From Alphaproteobacteria bacterium (GTDB taxonomy: Bacteria > Pseudomonadota > Alphaproteobacteria > Micavibrionales > Micavibrionaceae), in assembly GCA_020443295.1 (NCBI GenBank), contig JAGRIJ010000044.1, positions 1 through 40,449 of the forward strand: a DNA stretch of 40,449 nucleotides, in the 5' to 3' direction. Position numbers and translations under genes: made by a program. This document shows, piece after piece, positions 8,194-17,216 of the stretch. The number at the start of each line of letters is the position of its first letter. The first letter of the stretch is position 1. Below the pieces are notes generated by a model. It worked only from the letters and a program-made list of their open reading frames with translations. It did not search any database and was not told the origin of the DNA.

Positions 8194-8925
8194 TTACATA
8201 AAAAAGACTTCCCCCGAAGAGACCGTGATCCTGTTTCCGCCCGGTTCGGCCAGAATCAGGCTTCCCTCCGGATCAATATCCTCAAAAGTGCCGGCTCTGG
8301 ACGTTTTTCCGTGGCCGATGCTCAGCGGCGTGCCGGAGCCTACGGTCTTTGAGACCCATTCGCTTCTAAAGGGCGTAAATCCTTGCTTTTGCCAGCGCTG
8401 ATAATCTTCTTCCAGCCGCTCAAGGAGGGCTTCGCGCAGATCAGCCAGGGCGACTTTACGGTCCGTGCTGGCCTGAAGAGCCGTTCCCATTTCCGGAGGG
8501 GCAGAAACGACATTAACGCCCATTCCCAGTATGACCCCCTTGAAGGCCCCTTTCTCGTCCGTTTCGGTTTCCAATAATATTCCAGCGCATTTCCGGCCCT
8601 CCAGAAGAATATCGTTGGGCCACTTTAAAAGCAGTTTCTGATCCAGACCGTAGATCGCTGCCAGCGTGTTGGACAGGGAGAGGCAGCTTACCAGCGAGAG
8701 CTGGCCTATGCCGCAGAGCCCGTTCACGGGCTTTAGAAGAACGGAAAGATAAAGGTTTCCCGGCGGGGAGAACCATGAGCGTCCCTGCCGCCCGCGTCCG
8801 CGAGTCTGCTGAATGGCCTGAACAACCAAGCCCTCCGGCGGGTTTTCGCCCAAGCGATCCCGGATCATATCCTGAGTGCTGGTCAGGGTTTCATAAGTTT
8901 CAATCAACCAGTGAACGGACATCAC
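8194..8925 (-). CDS. birA: Biotin-[acetyl-CoA carboxylase] ligase
   Basis: A 243-residue biotin protein ligase, which activates biotin to biotinyl-AMP and transfers it to the carboxyl carrier protein. Seen: STQD near residues 16-19, the biotin-loop motif GRGRQGRSW (about 43-51), LLKWPNDILL with the catalytic lysine, and the small C-terminal SH3-like domain. There is no N-terminal helix-turn-helix, so this is the monofunctional form without repressor activity. The gene begins inside the end of nuoN: the annotated ATG overlaps by 26 nt, and a second ATG 3 nt on gives almost the same protein. Translation is probably coupled to nuoN. Confidence 0.92.
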   Translation of the reverse strand: MMSVHWLIETYETLTSTQDMIRDRLGENPPEGLVVQAIQQTRGRGRQGRSWFSPPGNLYLSVLLKPVNGLCGIGQLSLVSCLSLSNTLAAIYGLDQKLLLKWPNDILLEGRKCAGILLETETDEKGAFKGVILGMGVNVVSAPPEMGTALQASTDRKVALADLREALLERLEEDYQRWQKQGFTPFRSEWVSKTVGSGTPLSIGHGKTSRAGTFEDIDPEGSLILAEPGGNRITVSSGEVFFM

Positions 8926-10372
8926 TCGAGTTAGAAGAAGACAGAGATTTGGCGGCGCTCATCGCGCTGTTAACAACAAGGTTGGGTTTTACGATAAAGC
9001 CCAAAATGAACAAGACGGAAACGAACAGGACTGCTCTTTTTTCAAACGACATGCCGGGATCGAAAGGTTCGCCTGCTTCGTCAAAGAACATGACCTTGAT
9101 GATGCGCAGGTAATAATAGGCGGAGACGACAGAGCTGAGAACGCCCAGGATCACAAGCGGAAACAGTCCCTGCTGGACCGCGGCCAGAAAAATGAAAAGC
9201 TTGCCAAAGAACCCGGCCAGAGGCGGAATACCGCTCATGGAAAACATCAGAGCCGCCATTGCATAGGCAAGCACGGGCCTGTTTTTTGAAAGACCTGAGA
9301 GGTCTGAAATCTGCGAGACCATCATTCCCTCGCGCCTCATGCAGAGAATGACCGCGAAAACCCCGGCCGTCATCATCATATAAATAAAGAGATAGAGGAT
9401 AACCGCCCCTGCTCCTTCCGGCGTTGCCGCCACAACACCGATCAGGGCATATCCCATATTGCCAATCGAGCTATACGCAATCAGGCGTTTGATATTATCT
9501 TGCGCAATGGCTGCAAATGCGCCCACGATCATCGACGCCACGGAGAGGAAGGACACAATCTGCATCCAGTCCCCTGAAACGGGCGAAAAGGTAAACATCA
9601 AAACCCTCAGGAGCAGCCCCATCGCAGCGATTTTAGGGACCATGGCAAAAAATGCGGTTACGGATGTAGGAGCCCCCTGATACACGTCGGGTGTCCACAT
9701 ATGAAAAGGAACCGCGGATATTTTGAACGCCAGCCCGGCGAGTAAAAACGCCAGCCCGATGGTGACCCCCGGAGAGTGAGCCTGCGCCTGTGACAATGTT
9801 TCGCGGATGATGTTGAAGTCGATAGACCCTGTGAAACCGTAAATCAGCGAAATACCGAAAAGGAGCATCCCAGAAGAGAGGGCGCCTAATATGAAATACT
9901 TGATCGCGGCCTCTGCCGATTTAATGGAACTGCGCTGGAACGCCGCCAGAATGTAGAGGCTTAGGGACTGAAGCTCCAAGGCCATATAAAGGGATAACAG
10001 GTTATTTGCCGAAACCATCAGCAACATACCAACCCCGGCCAGCATGATCAGCACCGGGTATTCGAAACGTGCCATGCGCTCCAGATAGATATATTCCACT
10101 GACAGAGCCAGAGAAGCTATCAGCCCCATCAGGATCAGGATCTTGAAAAAGGCGGCAAATTCGTCGATGACAAACATGTTATTGAGAACGGCGTGGCTTT
10201 CCCACGGCATACGCAAGACGATACAGGCCGCAATCGCAAATGCGGCGCAGGCAAGCCAGCATAAAATTACCGTTGAATGGTTGCCCCGAATAACGCCGAT
10301 AATCAGTAAAGCCATGGCCGATATGGATAGAAGCAGTTCGGGTAAAAGAGGCGTTATATCAAAATCGATCAT
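8900..10372 (-). CDS. nuoN: NADH-quinone oxidoreductase subunit N
   Basis: A 490-residue antiporter-like membrane subunit of complex I, predicted with about 14 helices. Proton-path features are visible: Glu in the helix SLYMALELQSLSLYILAAF, Lys in AGLAFKISAVPFHMWTPDVYQGAPT, and the downstream AQDNIKRLIAYSSIGNMGYALIG segment. The ATG overlaps the nuoM stop by 4 nt (ATGA), as is usual for this pair. It is the last nuo gene of the J-N block and is followed directly by birA, a known alphaproteobacterial arrangement. Confidence 0.96.
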   Translation of the reverse strand: MIDFDITPLLPELLLSISAMALLIIGVIRGNHSTVILCWLACAAFAIAACIVLRMPWESHAVLNNMFVIDEFAAFFKILILMGLIASLALSVEYIYLERMARFEYPVLIMLAGVGMLLMVSANNLLSLYMALELQSLSLYILAAFQRSSIKSAEAAIKYFILGALSSGMLLFGISLIYGFTGSIDFNIIRETLSQAQAHSPGVTIGLAFLLAGLAFKISAVPFHMWTPDVYQGAPTSVTAFFAMVPKIAAMGLLLRVLMFTFSPVSGDWMQIVSFLSVASMIVGAFAAIAQDNIKRLIAYSSIGNMGYALIGVVAATPEGAGAVILYLFIYMMMTAGVFAVILCMRREGMMVSQISDLSGLSKNRPVLAYAMAALMFSMSGIPPLAGFFGKLFIFLAAVQQGLFPLVILGVLSSVVSAYYYLRIIKVMFFDEAGEPFDPGMSFEKRAVLFVSVLFILGFIVKPNLVVNSAMSAAKSLSSSNSSDVRSLVD

Positions 10373-11928
10373 GAACCTTCTGCCTCTTTTTGTTTATGAT
10401 CCCGAAGACCGTCCAGACTTGCTTCGTTAAAGCTCAAAGGCTGATGCGACAACCGGTAATGATCAACCAGCTCCTGCGTCGAGGGGGTAATTTTATCGGT
10501 AATCGCCGCGGGGAATATCCCATAATAAATAACGGCCACCGCCAAAGGAATGAGAATGATTTTTTCCATGCGGGAAAGGTCCTGCATTTCGGCAGCATCT
10601 TGGTTGACCTGCGGTCCGAAGACCACCTTACGATATAAGAGCAGCATATACGCAGCGCCGAGCACAAGCCCCGTTGCGGCCAAAGCAGTGAACGTCGTGC
10701 TAGCCTGAAAGGTTCCTACAAGCGTCAGAAACTCCCCTACGAAACCGGTCGTTCCCGGGAGACCTACGGACCCCAGCATAAAAACCATAAAGACTGTGGC
10801 ATAATTGGGCATGTTTTTGACAAGGCCGCCGTAGCGCGAAATTTCGCGTGTATGAAGGCGGTCATAAACTACCCCGACGCACAGGAACAGAGCGGCAGAG
10901 ATGATCCCGTGGCTGAGCATCTGGAAAATTGCCCCATCAATGCCCTGCTGTGTAAAACTGAATATGCCGAGGGTCACGAAGCCCATGTGAGCCACGGAAG
11001 AATATGCAATCAGTTTTTTCATATCTTCCTGAACGAGCGCCACCAGCGAAGTATAGATAATGGCGATTACGCTCAGGGTCAGAACGAGCGGCGCAAAGTA
11101 CATGCTGGCCAAAGGAAGTATGGGCAGAGAAAACCTCAAGAACCCGTATCCCCCCATTTTCAAAAGAACCCCCGCAAGGATAACCGATCCTGCGGTCGGC
11201 GCTTCCACGTGGGCGTCCGGCAGCCATGTGTGCACCGGCCACATCGGCATTTTTACGGCGAAGCTGGCAAAGAAAGCCAACCAGATCCATCTCTGGAATT
11301 CAAGATCGGTCGTCGCGTGCATCAGGGTCGGGATATCTGTCGTGCCTGTTTTCACGTACAGGGCCAGCAGCGCTATCAGCATGAGCACCGAGCCCAGAAG
11401 CGTAAAAAGGAAAAACTTGAAAGAGGCGTATATTCTGCGCGGTCCGCCCCAGACCCCGATAATCAGGAACATCGGGATCAGGACGCCTTCGAAAAAGACG
11501 TAGAACAGGACGGTATCCAGTGCCGAGAAGGTTCCGATCATCAGGCTTTCAAGAACCAGAAACGCAATCATATATTCCCGGATCCGCATATGAACGGAGT
11601 TCCAGCTTGCCAGAATACAGACCGGCGTCAGGAGCGCAGACAGAAGAATGAAATAGACGGATATGCCATCAACGCCGAGATGGTAGTTCAGCCCTGCGAG
11701 CGTAAACCAGCTGAATTTTTCAACGAACTGGAAATCTGCGGACGACTTATCGAAATTGGCAATCATAAACAAGGCAAAGGCCAAGACAAATAAAGACCCG
11801 AAGAGCGCGATATGCTTGACGTTTTTCTCGACGATTGGCTCATCACCCGTTTCGCCGCGTACCAAAGTGATCATGCAAGCGCAGACCAGAGGAAGGATGA
11901 TCATAATCGAGAGGATGGGCGGCATCAT
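10369..11928 (-). CDS. nuoM: NADH-quinone oxidoreductase subunit M
   Basis: A 519-residue antiporter-like membrane subunit of complex I. Characteristic segments are FFEGVLIPMFLIIG with the conserved Glu, KMPMWPVHTWLPDAHVEAPT with the conserved Lys, and QEDMKKLIAYSSVAHMGFV. The length is normal. It overlaps nuoL and nuoN by 4 nt each (ATGA), so the three large antiporter-like subunits are translationally coupled. The polar C-terminus (RDHKQKEAEGS) carries no extra domain. Confidence 0.96.
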   Translation of the reverse strand: MMPPILSIMIILPLVCACMITLVRGETGDEPIVEKNVKHIALFGSLFVLAFALFMIANFDKSSADFQFVEKFSWFTLAGLNYHLGVDGISVYFILLSALLTPVCILASWNSVHMRIREYMIAFLVLESLMIGTFSALDTVLFYVFFEGVLIPMFLIIGVWGGPRRIYASFKFFLFTLLGSVLMLIALLALYVKTGTTDIPTLMHATTDLEFQRWIWLAFFASFAVKMPMWPVHTWLPDAHVEAPTAGSVILAGVLLKMGGYGFLRFSLPILPLASMYFAPLVLTLSVIAIIYTSLVALVQEDMKKLIAYSSVAHMGFVTLGIFSFTQQGIDGAIFQMLSHGIISAALFLCVGVVYDRLHTREISRYGGLVKNMPNYATVFMVFMLGSVGLPGTTGFVGEFLTLVGTFQASTTFTALAATGLVLGAAYMLLLYRKVVFGPQVNQDAAEMQDLSRMEKIILIPLAVAVIYYGIFPAAITDKITPSTQELVDHYRLSHQPLSFNEASLDGLRDHKQKEAEGS

Positions 11929-14192
11929 GGCTGCATCTCCTCCATCGGCTGGTTTGCCGGAGCGACGATTGCAGCAGGAGGATCGACCGGCTTATTGCCC
12001 AACGCAGGCTCTACCCGGAAGACCATCCATGAAATCATGGCCACGACCGCGATCATCATGACGAACGCATACTGGTAGACAAAACCGCTCTGGAACCTGC
12101 TAAAGCATCCTGCGGTTTTACGAGACAGCCATGCAAAACCGTCCGGACCCAGACCGTCGATAAACTCCTTGTCGCCGAAACGCCAGAATACCCGGCCAAG
12201 ACGCATCGCATTCCTTACAAAGAGAGAATCGTAGATCTGGTCGAAATACCATTTATTGAAAAAGAGCTGATAGACGGGGCGTACCGAAGCTGCGATCGCC
12301 GCCGGAAGTCCCGGTTGCACAATATAGCCCAGATAGGCCAGAGCAATGCCCAGAACACCGACAATGAGCGGCATCAGCTTAACCCACGAGGGGACGCCGT
12401 GCGCGGCTTCGAGTGTATCATTCTGTTCACGGACAAAAATCGCATTCTGCCAGAAAAACTGACGGGACCAGGCGTTGATCCCCGTATCGAAGGGACGTCC
12501 CCCCTCTCTTTGTTTTTGAACGGATTGCTTTAAAATTTCAGCCGTTTCACTGTCTGCTTCTTCCGGCTCAGGTTCGTGCGTAACGTCAAACGCTTTTGCA
12601 TCCTGCTTCAAAGATTCTGTAAGATCGGCCGGTTTCTCTTCTTCCGGGCCAGAGCCATGTTCCATGCCCGCCCTGACGGCTTCGTGGATTTCGCTATGAT
12701 GTTCGTAAGCTGAACCCACAAAACCGCCGTAAAACAAATGCCCGGCAAAGATTGCGCCTGCCGCCAGCACAACAAGGGGACCGATCATTACAAAGGGCGA
12801 TTCATGAACGTGATCCATAACTTCTGCGCTGGCTCTGGGCTTGCCATGAAAGGTCATGAAAAGTAAACGCCAACTATAGAAAGCGGTCATAAAGGCCGCG
12901 GCAATCCCCATCCAGAAGGCAAAATGACCGATGCCTGACTGATCGGCCCATGCCGCCTCCAGAATGATATCCTTGGAATAATAACCGGCAAAAGGCGGAA
13001 TTCCGGCCAATGCCAGCGCCCCGATCCACATCAGCGCATAGGTCATCGGGATTTCGTCCTTGATGCCCCCCATATTACGCATGTCCTGTTCATCCGACAT
13101 CGCATGGATGACCGATCCTGCGCCGAGAAAGAGCAAGGCTTTAAAGAAAGCGTGGGTCATCAGGTGAAACATCGCCGCGCCGTATGCAGAAACGCCAAGA
13201 GCAAAAAACATGTAGCCCAGCTGGGACATTGTCGAATAGGCAATCACCCGCTTGATGTCGAATTGAGTCATGCCTATGGTCGCCGCGACGAAGGCGGTCA
13301 GAGCGCCGACGAGAGTCACTACGGAGAGAGCAAACGGCGCATATTCAAACAGCGGGGAAAATCGAGCGACGAGGAAAACCCCGGCTGTGACCATCGTGGC
13401 GGCGTGGATAAGGGCGGAAACTGGTGTCGGGCCTTCCATCGCATCGGGCAGCCATGTATGCAGCCCCAGTTGTGCAGATTTGCCCACAGCGCCCATGAAC
13501 AGCAGAAGGCAGATCGTTGTAAGAGCATGCACTTTATAGCCAAGAAAATTCATCATGGTTTCGGCATATTGGGAGGGGTCAGAAAAAATATCGTCGAATG
13601 TGATGCTGCCAAAGAGCGCAAAGATCCCCATTACGCCAAGAGCAAGGCCGAAGTCCCCTACCCGGTTCACGATGAAAGCTTTTTGCGCAGCTGCGTTGGC
13701 TGATTCCTTGTGCGACCAGAAGCCAATCAGCAGATAAGAGGCAAGACCGACGCCTTCCCAGCCGAAAAAGAGCTGCAAGAGGTTGTTCGATGTCACCAGC
13801 ATCAGCATGGCAAAGGTAAACAGGCTGAGATAAGCCATAAAGCGCCCCTTCGCCGGGTCGTGGCTCATATACCCGATCGAATAGACATGAACGCATGCCG
13901 AAACGATGTTGATGACACACATCATCACAACGGAAAGCTGGTCGATCCGGAGGGACCAATCGACCTTGAACGATCCGGACTCAATCCAGCGTGCCAGAAC
14001 TGTCGTATAGCTGTGATCGGTCATAACGTCAGGATTCAGAATGACGCTTGAAAACAGAGTGACCGAAGTTAAAGCGGCCATAATGACAGCGGCACAGGTG
14101 ATAAACTGGCAGCCCTTATCTCCGATCTGGCGACCGAACAGACCGGCGACCAGGAAGGCGAGCAACGGAGGAAAGACGGCCAGCATTTCCAT
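11925..14192 (-). CDS. nuoL: NADH-quinone oxidoreductase subunit L
   Basis: A 755-residue membrane subunit, the distal antiporter-like part of complex I. Seen: GWEGVGLASYLLIGFW with Glu146, VGKSAQLGLHTWLPDAMEGPTPV with Lys238, and DIKRVIAYSTMSQLGYMF. It is longer than usual (E. coli about 610; many alphaproteobacteria 650-700) mainly because of a very acidic, low-complexity insertion at about residues 511-566, between late membrane helices and before the lateral helix region. Reading frame and flanking helices are intact, so it is an insertion rather than a sequence error. The C-terminus ends in a Pro/Ala-rich tail. It overlaps nuoM by 4 nt, and nuoK ends 3 nt upstream. Confidence 0.95.
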   Translation of the reverse strand: MEMLAVFPPLLAFLVAGLFGRQIGDKGCQFITCAAVIMAALTSVTLFSSVILNPDVMTDHSYTTVLARWIESGSFKVDWSLRIDQLSVVMMCVINIVSACVHVYSIGYMSHDPAKGRFMAYLSLFTFAMLMLVTSNNLLQLFFGWEGVGLASYLLIGFWSHKESANAAAQKAFIVNRVGDFGLALGVMGIFALFGSITFDDIFSDPSQYAETMMNFLGYKVHALTTICLLLFMGAVGKSAQLGLHTWLPDAMEGPTPVSALIHAATMVTAGVFLVARFSPLFEYAPFALSVVTLVGALTAFVAATIGMTQFDIKRVIAYSTMSQLGYMFFALGVSAYGAAMFHLMTHAFFKALLFLGAGSVIHAMSDEQDMRNMGGIKDEIPMTYALMWIGALALAGIPPFAGYYSKDIILEAAWADQSGIGHFAFWMGIAAAFMTAFYSWRLLFMTFHGKPRASAEVMDHVHESPFVMIGPLVVLAAGAIFAGHLFYGGFVGSAYEHHSEIHEAVRAGMEHGSGPEEEKPADLTESLKQDAKAFDVTHEPEPEEADSETAEILKQSVQKQREGGRPFDTGINAWSRQFFWQNAIFVREQNDTLEAAHGVPSWVKLMPLIVGVLGIALAYLGYIVQPGLPAAIAASVRPVYQLFFNKWYFDQIYDSLFVRNAMRLGRVFWRFGDKEFIDGLGPDGFAWLSRKTAGCFSRFQSGFVYQYAFVMMIAVVAMISWMVFRVEPALGNKPVDPPAAIVAPANQPMEEMQP

Positions 14193-14195
14193 CGC

Positions 14196-14516
14196 CTATC
14201 CCCTTAAACTTGAAATGTCGTCAACTTCGATTGATCCCTTATTGCGGAAAAAGACAACAAGGATTGCCAGACCGATGGCGGCCTCGGCAGCCGCGACGGT
14301 CAGAATGAACATCGTGAAGACCTGTCCGGCCATATCATCGAGGTAAGCGGAGAAGGCTACAAAATTAATGTTAACGGCCAGCAGCATCAATTCGATTGAC
14401 ATCAGGATGACAATCACATTCTTGCGGTTCAGGAAGATGCCGAAAACACCTATGGTAAAAACTATGCCCGCGAGGATCAGGAAATGCTCAATACCGATCG
14501 CCCCTTCCTGTTCCAT
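14196..14516 (-). CDS. nuoK: NADH-quinone oxidoreductase subunit K
   Basis: A 106-residue protein with three membrane helices, homologous to MrpC-type subunits. Conserved segments are [39 protein letters not shown] with the membrane Glu important for proton transfer, and [19 protein letters not shown] with the second Glu. Length and topology are normal. It lies 1 nt after nuoJ and 3 nt before nuoL. Confidence 0.96.
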   Translation of the reverse strand: MEQEGAIGIEHFLILAGIVFTIGVFGIFLNRKNVIVILMSIELMLLAVNINFVAFSAYLDDMAGQVFTMFILTVAAAEAAIGLAILVVFFRNKGSIEVDDISSLRG

Positions 14517-14517
14517 C

Positions 14518-15132
14518 TTAAACCCCCGTGTTCGATGTAACCTTGACTATCTCAAGTACATCTTCAGCTTTACGGGAAACCTGGTCTGCGATTTTCTGTT
14601 TCCGGACCCCGGGGCGAGTCCGGTGAGTCAAGACGATCGCTCCGACCATCGCAACAAAAAGGATCAAACCGGCCAGTTGAAACGCATAGATATAATCCGT
14701 GTACAAAATAGTCCCGAGCATTTCCGTATTGGTGAGGTCGGCCATTTTTTCAGACGGGACGGCCCTGTTTGCCTGAAGAGTCGGCGATTTTTGCCACATG
14801 CCATACAGCGTGATGAGTTCAAAAAGCAGCAAGGCCCCGATTGCGCATCCCAAAGGCACGTAATGCATTGCCCCCTTGCGTAAATCCGCGAAGTTGATAT
14901 CCAGCATCATGACGACAAACAGGAACAGGACGGCAACGGCGCCTACATAGACGATCACCAGGATCATGCCTATGAACTCTGCTCCCAGCATGATAAAAAG
15001 TCCTGCGGCATTAAAGAAAGCCAAGATCAAAAAAAGGACCGAATGCACGGGATTGCGAGCCGTAATTACCATCAACGCGCTTAAGATCAAAATACCGGCA
15101 AAAAGATAAAAGGCAAAAGCCTGAACGACCAT
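14518..15132 (-). CDS. nuoJ: NADH-quinone oxidoreductase subunit J
   Basis: A 204-residue membrane subunit with five predicted helices. Diagnostic are [30 protein letters not shown] (given in part) and the following [19 protein letters not shown]. It is the first gene of the J-N block. Its upstream neighbour on the same strand is not nuoI but an unknown gene and a divergent pagL-like gene, so this block needs its own promoter in 15133-15323. I see no strong sigma70-like pair there, only a small palindrome. The ribosome-binding site is weak (AGAGAC). Confidence 0.95.
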   Translation of the reverse strand: MVVQAFAFYLFAGILILSALMVITARNPVHSVLFLILAFFNAAGLFIMLGAEFIGMILVIVYVGAVAVLFLFVVMMLDINFADLRKGAMHYVPLGCAIGALLLFELITLYGMWQKSPTLQANRAVPSEKMADLTNTEMLGTILYTDYIYAFQLAGLILFVAMVGAIVLTHRTRPGVRKQKIADQVSRKAEDVLEIVKVTSNTGV

Positions 15133-15173
15133 CGGGTGTCTCTGTCATTTTTGTGTACTTTTCTAATCCTTTC

Positions 15174-15187
15174 TGCGACCTGTCGCA
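15174..15187. promoter_or_regulatory. Short palindrome upstream of nuoJ
   Basis: TGCGAC-CT-GTCGCA forms a perfect 6+2+6 inverted repeat 42 bases upstream of the nuoJ start. It lies in the 191-base region between nuoJ (minus) and the pagL-like gene (plus), so it could be an operator for either. It is not followed by a T-run on either strand, so a terminator is unlikely. A 14-base palindrome can occur by chance. The rest of the region is AT-rich with no clear promoter. Confidence 0.25.
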
Positions 15188-15323
15188 AGGCCCGATATCA
15201 AAAAGTCGACCGGATCGGCAAAATTTTCCCTCTTGATTTCATGACGTATGCACGCCATACCGTTTTTTAAATCCTCTTTGTTTTCAATATCCTCTGCGTT
15301 TTTTCTGAACAGCAACATCAGTT

Positions 15324-15869
15324 TTGGGATTACAAGGGGTGAAAATTTCTCCTGTTTTTATTCTTGTGTTTATTCTGACTACAGTTCTTGCGCGTCAAGC
15401 CGGAGCCGTCAAGCCTGCGGGATTTCTGGGGCTGTCTGTCGGTCGCTATGATATTTTTCACAGAGATGACGGCCAGAGCGCGGATTTTCGTGTTGAATAC
15501 CGGCCCGATCTTCCCCTTTTTATCAAAGCTTTTAAACCCTGGGCCGGGCTTGAGCTTACGCCTGACGGCACTTTATGGGCCGGGGGCGGCCTTCTTGCCG
15601 ATATCAGGCTGACAGATCATGTGTTTCTTACTCCCGGATTTGGAGCCGGCTATTACAACCAAGGCCAGAACCATCTTGATCTGGGGTTTCCGCTACTTTT
15701 CCGCTCACAGCTGGAGCTTGGCTATCAGCTTGATTCCGGCGAGCGGATTGCACTGAGCTTCAGCCATCTTTCCCATTGCGGTCTGGGGGACGACAACCCG
15801 GGGGCGGAGATTGTCAATCTCTCTTACCTTATTCCTCTTGACCGTCTTTTTTCGGGTTTATCTTTGTAA
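15324..15869 (+). CDS. pagL: Lipid A 3-O-deacylase, PagL-like
   Basis: A 181-residue outer-membrane beta-barrel enzyme of the PagL / acyloxyacyl hydrolase family, which removes the 3-O acyl chain from lipid A. Seen: a signal peptide (VKISPVFILVFILTT to ARQAGA), alternating barrel strands, and the C-terminal active-site pattern HLSHCGLGDDNPGAE with His148, Ser150, Asn158 and Glu162, matching the known His-Ser-Glu triad. The residue after Ser is His where Asn is usual. Length fits the family. No ATG is available: an in-frame TGA at 15306 limits the start to TTG 15324 or GTG 15339, and neither has a well-spaced ribosome-binding site. It lies alone on the plus strand, splitting nuoI from nuoJ. 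Confidence 0.82.
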   Translation: MGLQGVKISPVFILVFILTTVLARQAGAVKPAGFLGLSVGRYDIFHRDDGQSADFRVEYRPDLPLFIKAFKPWAGLELTPDGTLWAGGGLLADIRLTDHVFLTPGFGAGYYNQGQNHLDLGFPLLFRSQLELGYQLDSGERIALSFSHLSHCGLGDDNPGAEIVNLSYLIPLDRLFSGLSL

Positions 15870-15876
15870 ATATCGA

Positions 15877-16617
15877 CTAATGCAGTCCGTGTTCACGTGA
15901 GGGAATCACAATGCCCAATCTATCCCGAAACTCTTCGGGCAACGTGGCCTGTTCGGCCAAAGGCAGACTCCGGAAATAATCCGCATCGGGATGGGTGACG
16001 ATTAAACGAACAAAGGTCCTGCCGCCCTCATAAATCGCAGCCCCCTGCGTGTGGCGGGTGCTTTGTCTGCCTCTTAACACTTCAAAAGGGCCTGCCTGAC
16101 GCATCAGGCCTTCCTCAACCATTGCTTCGGGCTTCATTTTGTTGAGCGTACCATCCGGGTCTCTAACATATTGCGCCTGTGCAATTGTGCCCTGCTTGTT
16201 TGAGAGAAAATAAACGTAATCCTCCACTACGGCATTGTCCGTTCGTGAAGGGTCTGCATGAACCACTCTTGTGGGTTCCTGAGGTGTTGGGTTCTGGCGG
16301 AACGTCAGTTCGACCTTTGCATGACGAAATAACGGATTCACCACCATCTGGTCTGCAATCATTAACTCCAGCGCTTCAGAGAGATGATCGTAGCCACCGG
16401 GGATCAGCACGCCATCCTGTCCATAGCTTTTAATTACCATATTTTCTGGCTGAGCGCGCGTGACCCGCTTTTCAAATTCGGCAGTTCTTTTTAGAGTTCC
16501 GATGCTTTCCGCAGGCGTGCCGAAAGGATGCTCTTCTGAAGGAACACTGTCCAATTCTGTATCGCTTACCTGAACGGATCTCACCCATTGATCCATCAGG
16601 CCCCCCATGTGCCGCAT
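15877..16617 (-). CDS. Unknown protein, 246 residues
   Basis: A soluble, charged 246-residue protein without signal peptide or membrane segment. I do not recognise a family. It contains few Cys and no obvious catalytic motif; the middle part (about 60-200) alternates short hydrophobic strands with polar turns. ATG 16617 has GGAG about 8 nt upstream, and a good promoter lies at 16652-16681, so the gene is probably transcribed separately from nuoI. Its stop is 7 nt from the end of the convergent pagL-like gene. An in-frame ATG eight codons in (MDQWVRSV) is an alternative start. It is a passenger gene in the nuo cluster between nuoI and nuoJ. Confidence 0.7.
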   Translation of the reverse strand: MRHMGGLMDQWVRSVQVSDTELDSVPSEEHPFGTPAESIGTLKRTAEFEKRVTRAQPENMVIKSYGQDGVLIPGGYDHLSEALELMIADQMVVNPLFRHAKVELTFRQNPTPQEPTRVVHADPSRTDNAVVEDYVYFLSNKQGTIAQAQYVRDPDGTLNKMKPEAMVEEGLMRQAGPFEVLRGRQSTRHTQGAAIYEGGRTFVRLIVTHPDADYFRSLPLAEQATLPEEFRDRLGIVIPSREHGLH

Positions 16618-16651
16618 GGAATGGCTCCATTATTATTGTTCTTACCCGCAT

Positions 16652-16681
16652 ATTTTAGCGCAATAAAATTACAAAAGTCAA
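16652..16681 (-). promoter_or_regulatory. Sigma70-like promoter for the 246-residue gene
   Basis: On the minus strand TTGACT (16681-16676), an 18-base AT-rich spacer and TAAAAT (16657-16652) form a near-consensus -35/-10 pair. The expected start is near 16645, about 28 bases before the ATG at 16617, with GGAG in between. This is one of the clearest promoters in the window. Confidence 0.6.
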
Positions 16682-16684
16682 CTT

Positions 16685-16703
16685 AAGAGCGCTGCAGGCT
16701 CTT
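16685..16703. terminator. Weak hairpin after nuoI
   Basis: AAGAGC and GCTCTT form a perfect 6-base stem around a 7-base loop, located 30 bases beyond the nuoI stop and just upstream of the next gene's promoter. The minus-strand side is not followed by a T-run (AAGTTGAC), so factor-independent termination would be weak. On the plus strand it is followed by TTGTTAAC. It is a possible boundary between the nuoHI unit and the 246-residue gene. Confidence 0.3.
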
Positions 16704-16732
16704 TTGTTAACTTTTGCGATCCCTCTGGCTTT

Positions 16733-17215
16733 TTAGCGGTATGGCGCGTCTGTGAGCAGGTTGGCCGCGATCTGAGCTTCCCAGCGGTCGCCGTTAGCCA
16801 GCAGTTTTTCTTTATTATAATATAGCTCTTCGCGGGTTTCGGTGGCGAATTCGAAGTTCGGTCCTTCCACGATGGCATCCACCGGGCAGGCTTCCTGACA
16901 CAGGCCGCAATAGATACACTTGGTCATGTCGATATCATAGCGCGTGGTGCGGCGGGACCCGTCTTCGCGGGGTTCGGCCTCAATCGTAATCGCAAGCGCG
17001 GGGCAAATCGCCTCGCACAGCTTGCAGGCAATGCAGCGCTCTTCCCCGTTCGGATAGCGGCGCAAAGCATGTTCTCCCCGGAAGCGAGGCGAGATCGGCC
17101 CTTTTTCATAGGGATAATTCAGCGTTACGCGCGGCATGAAAAAAATGTATTTCAGGGTCAGGGCAAAGCCCTTCACAATTTCGGTCAGTAAAAACGCTCG
17201 CGCGTAGCGGTCCAT
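16733..17215 (-). CDS. nuoI: NADH-quinone oxidoreductase subunit I
   Basis: A 160-residue ferredoxin-like subunit carrying two [4Fe-4S] clusters (N6a and N6b) of the complex I connecting arm. The two motifs are intact: [12 protein letters not shown] and [12 protein letters not shown], followed by the family's [12 protein letters not shown]. The N-terminal amphipathic helix ([20 protein letters not shown]) is the usual membrane-contact segment. It begins 1 nt after the nuoH stop. Length is normal for Alphaproteobacteria (about 162). Confidence 0.96.
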   Translation of the reverse strand: MDRYARAFLLTEIVKGFALTLKYIFFMPRVTLNYPYEKGPISPRFRGEHALRRYPNGEERCIACKLCEAICPALAITIEAEPREDGSRRTTRYDIDMTKCIYCGLCQEACPVDAIVEGPNFEFATETREELYYNKEKLLANGDRWEAQIAANLLTDAPYR

Positions 17216-17216
17216 A

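Noticed and set aside
10852..11793. Open frame of 313 codons opposite nuoM
   Set aside because: Antisense to nuoM; product is Gln/His/Arg-rich without domain.
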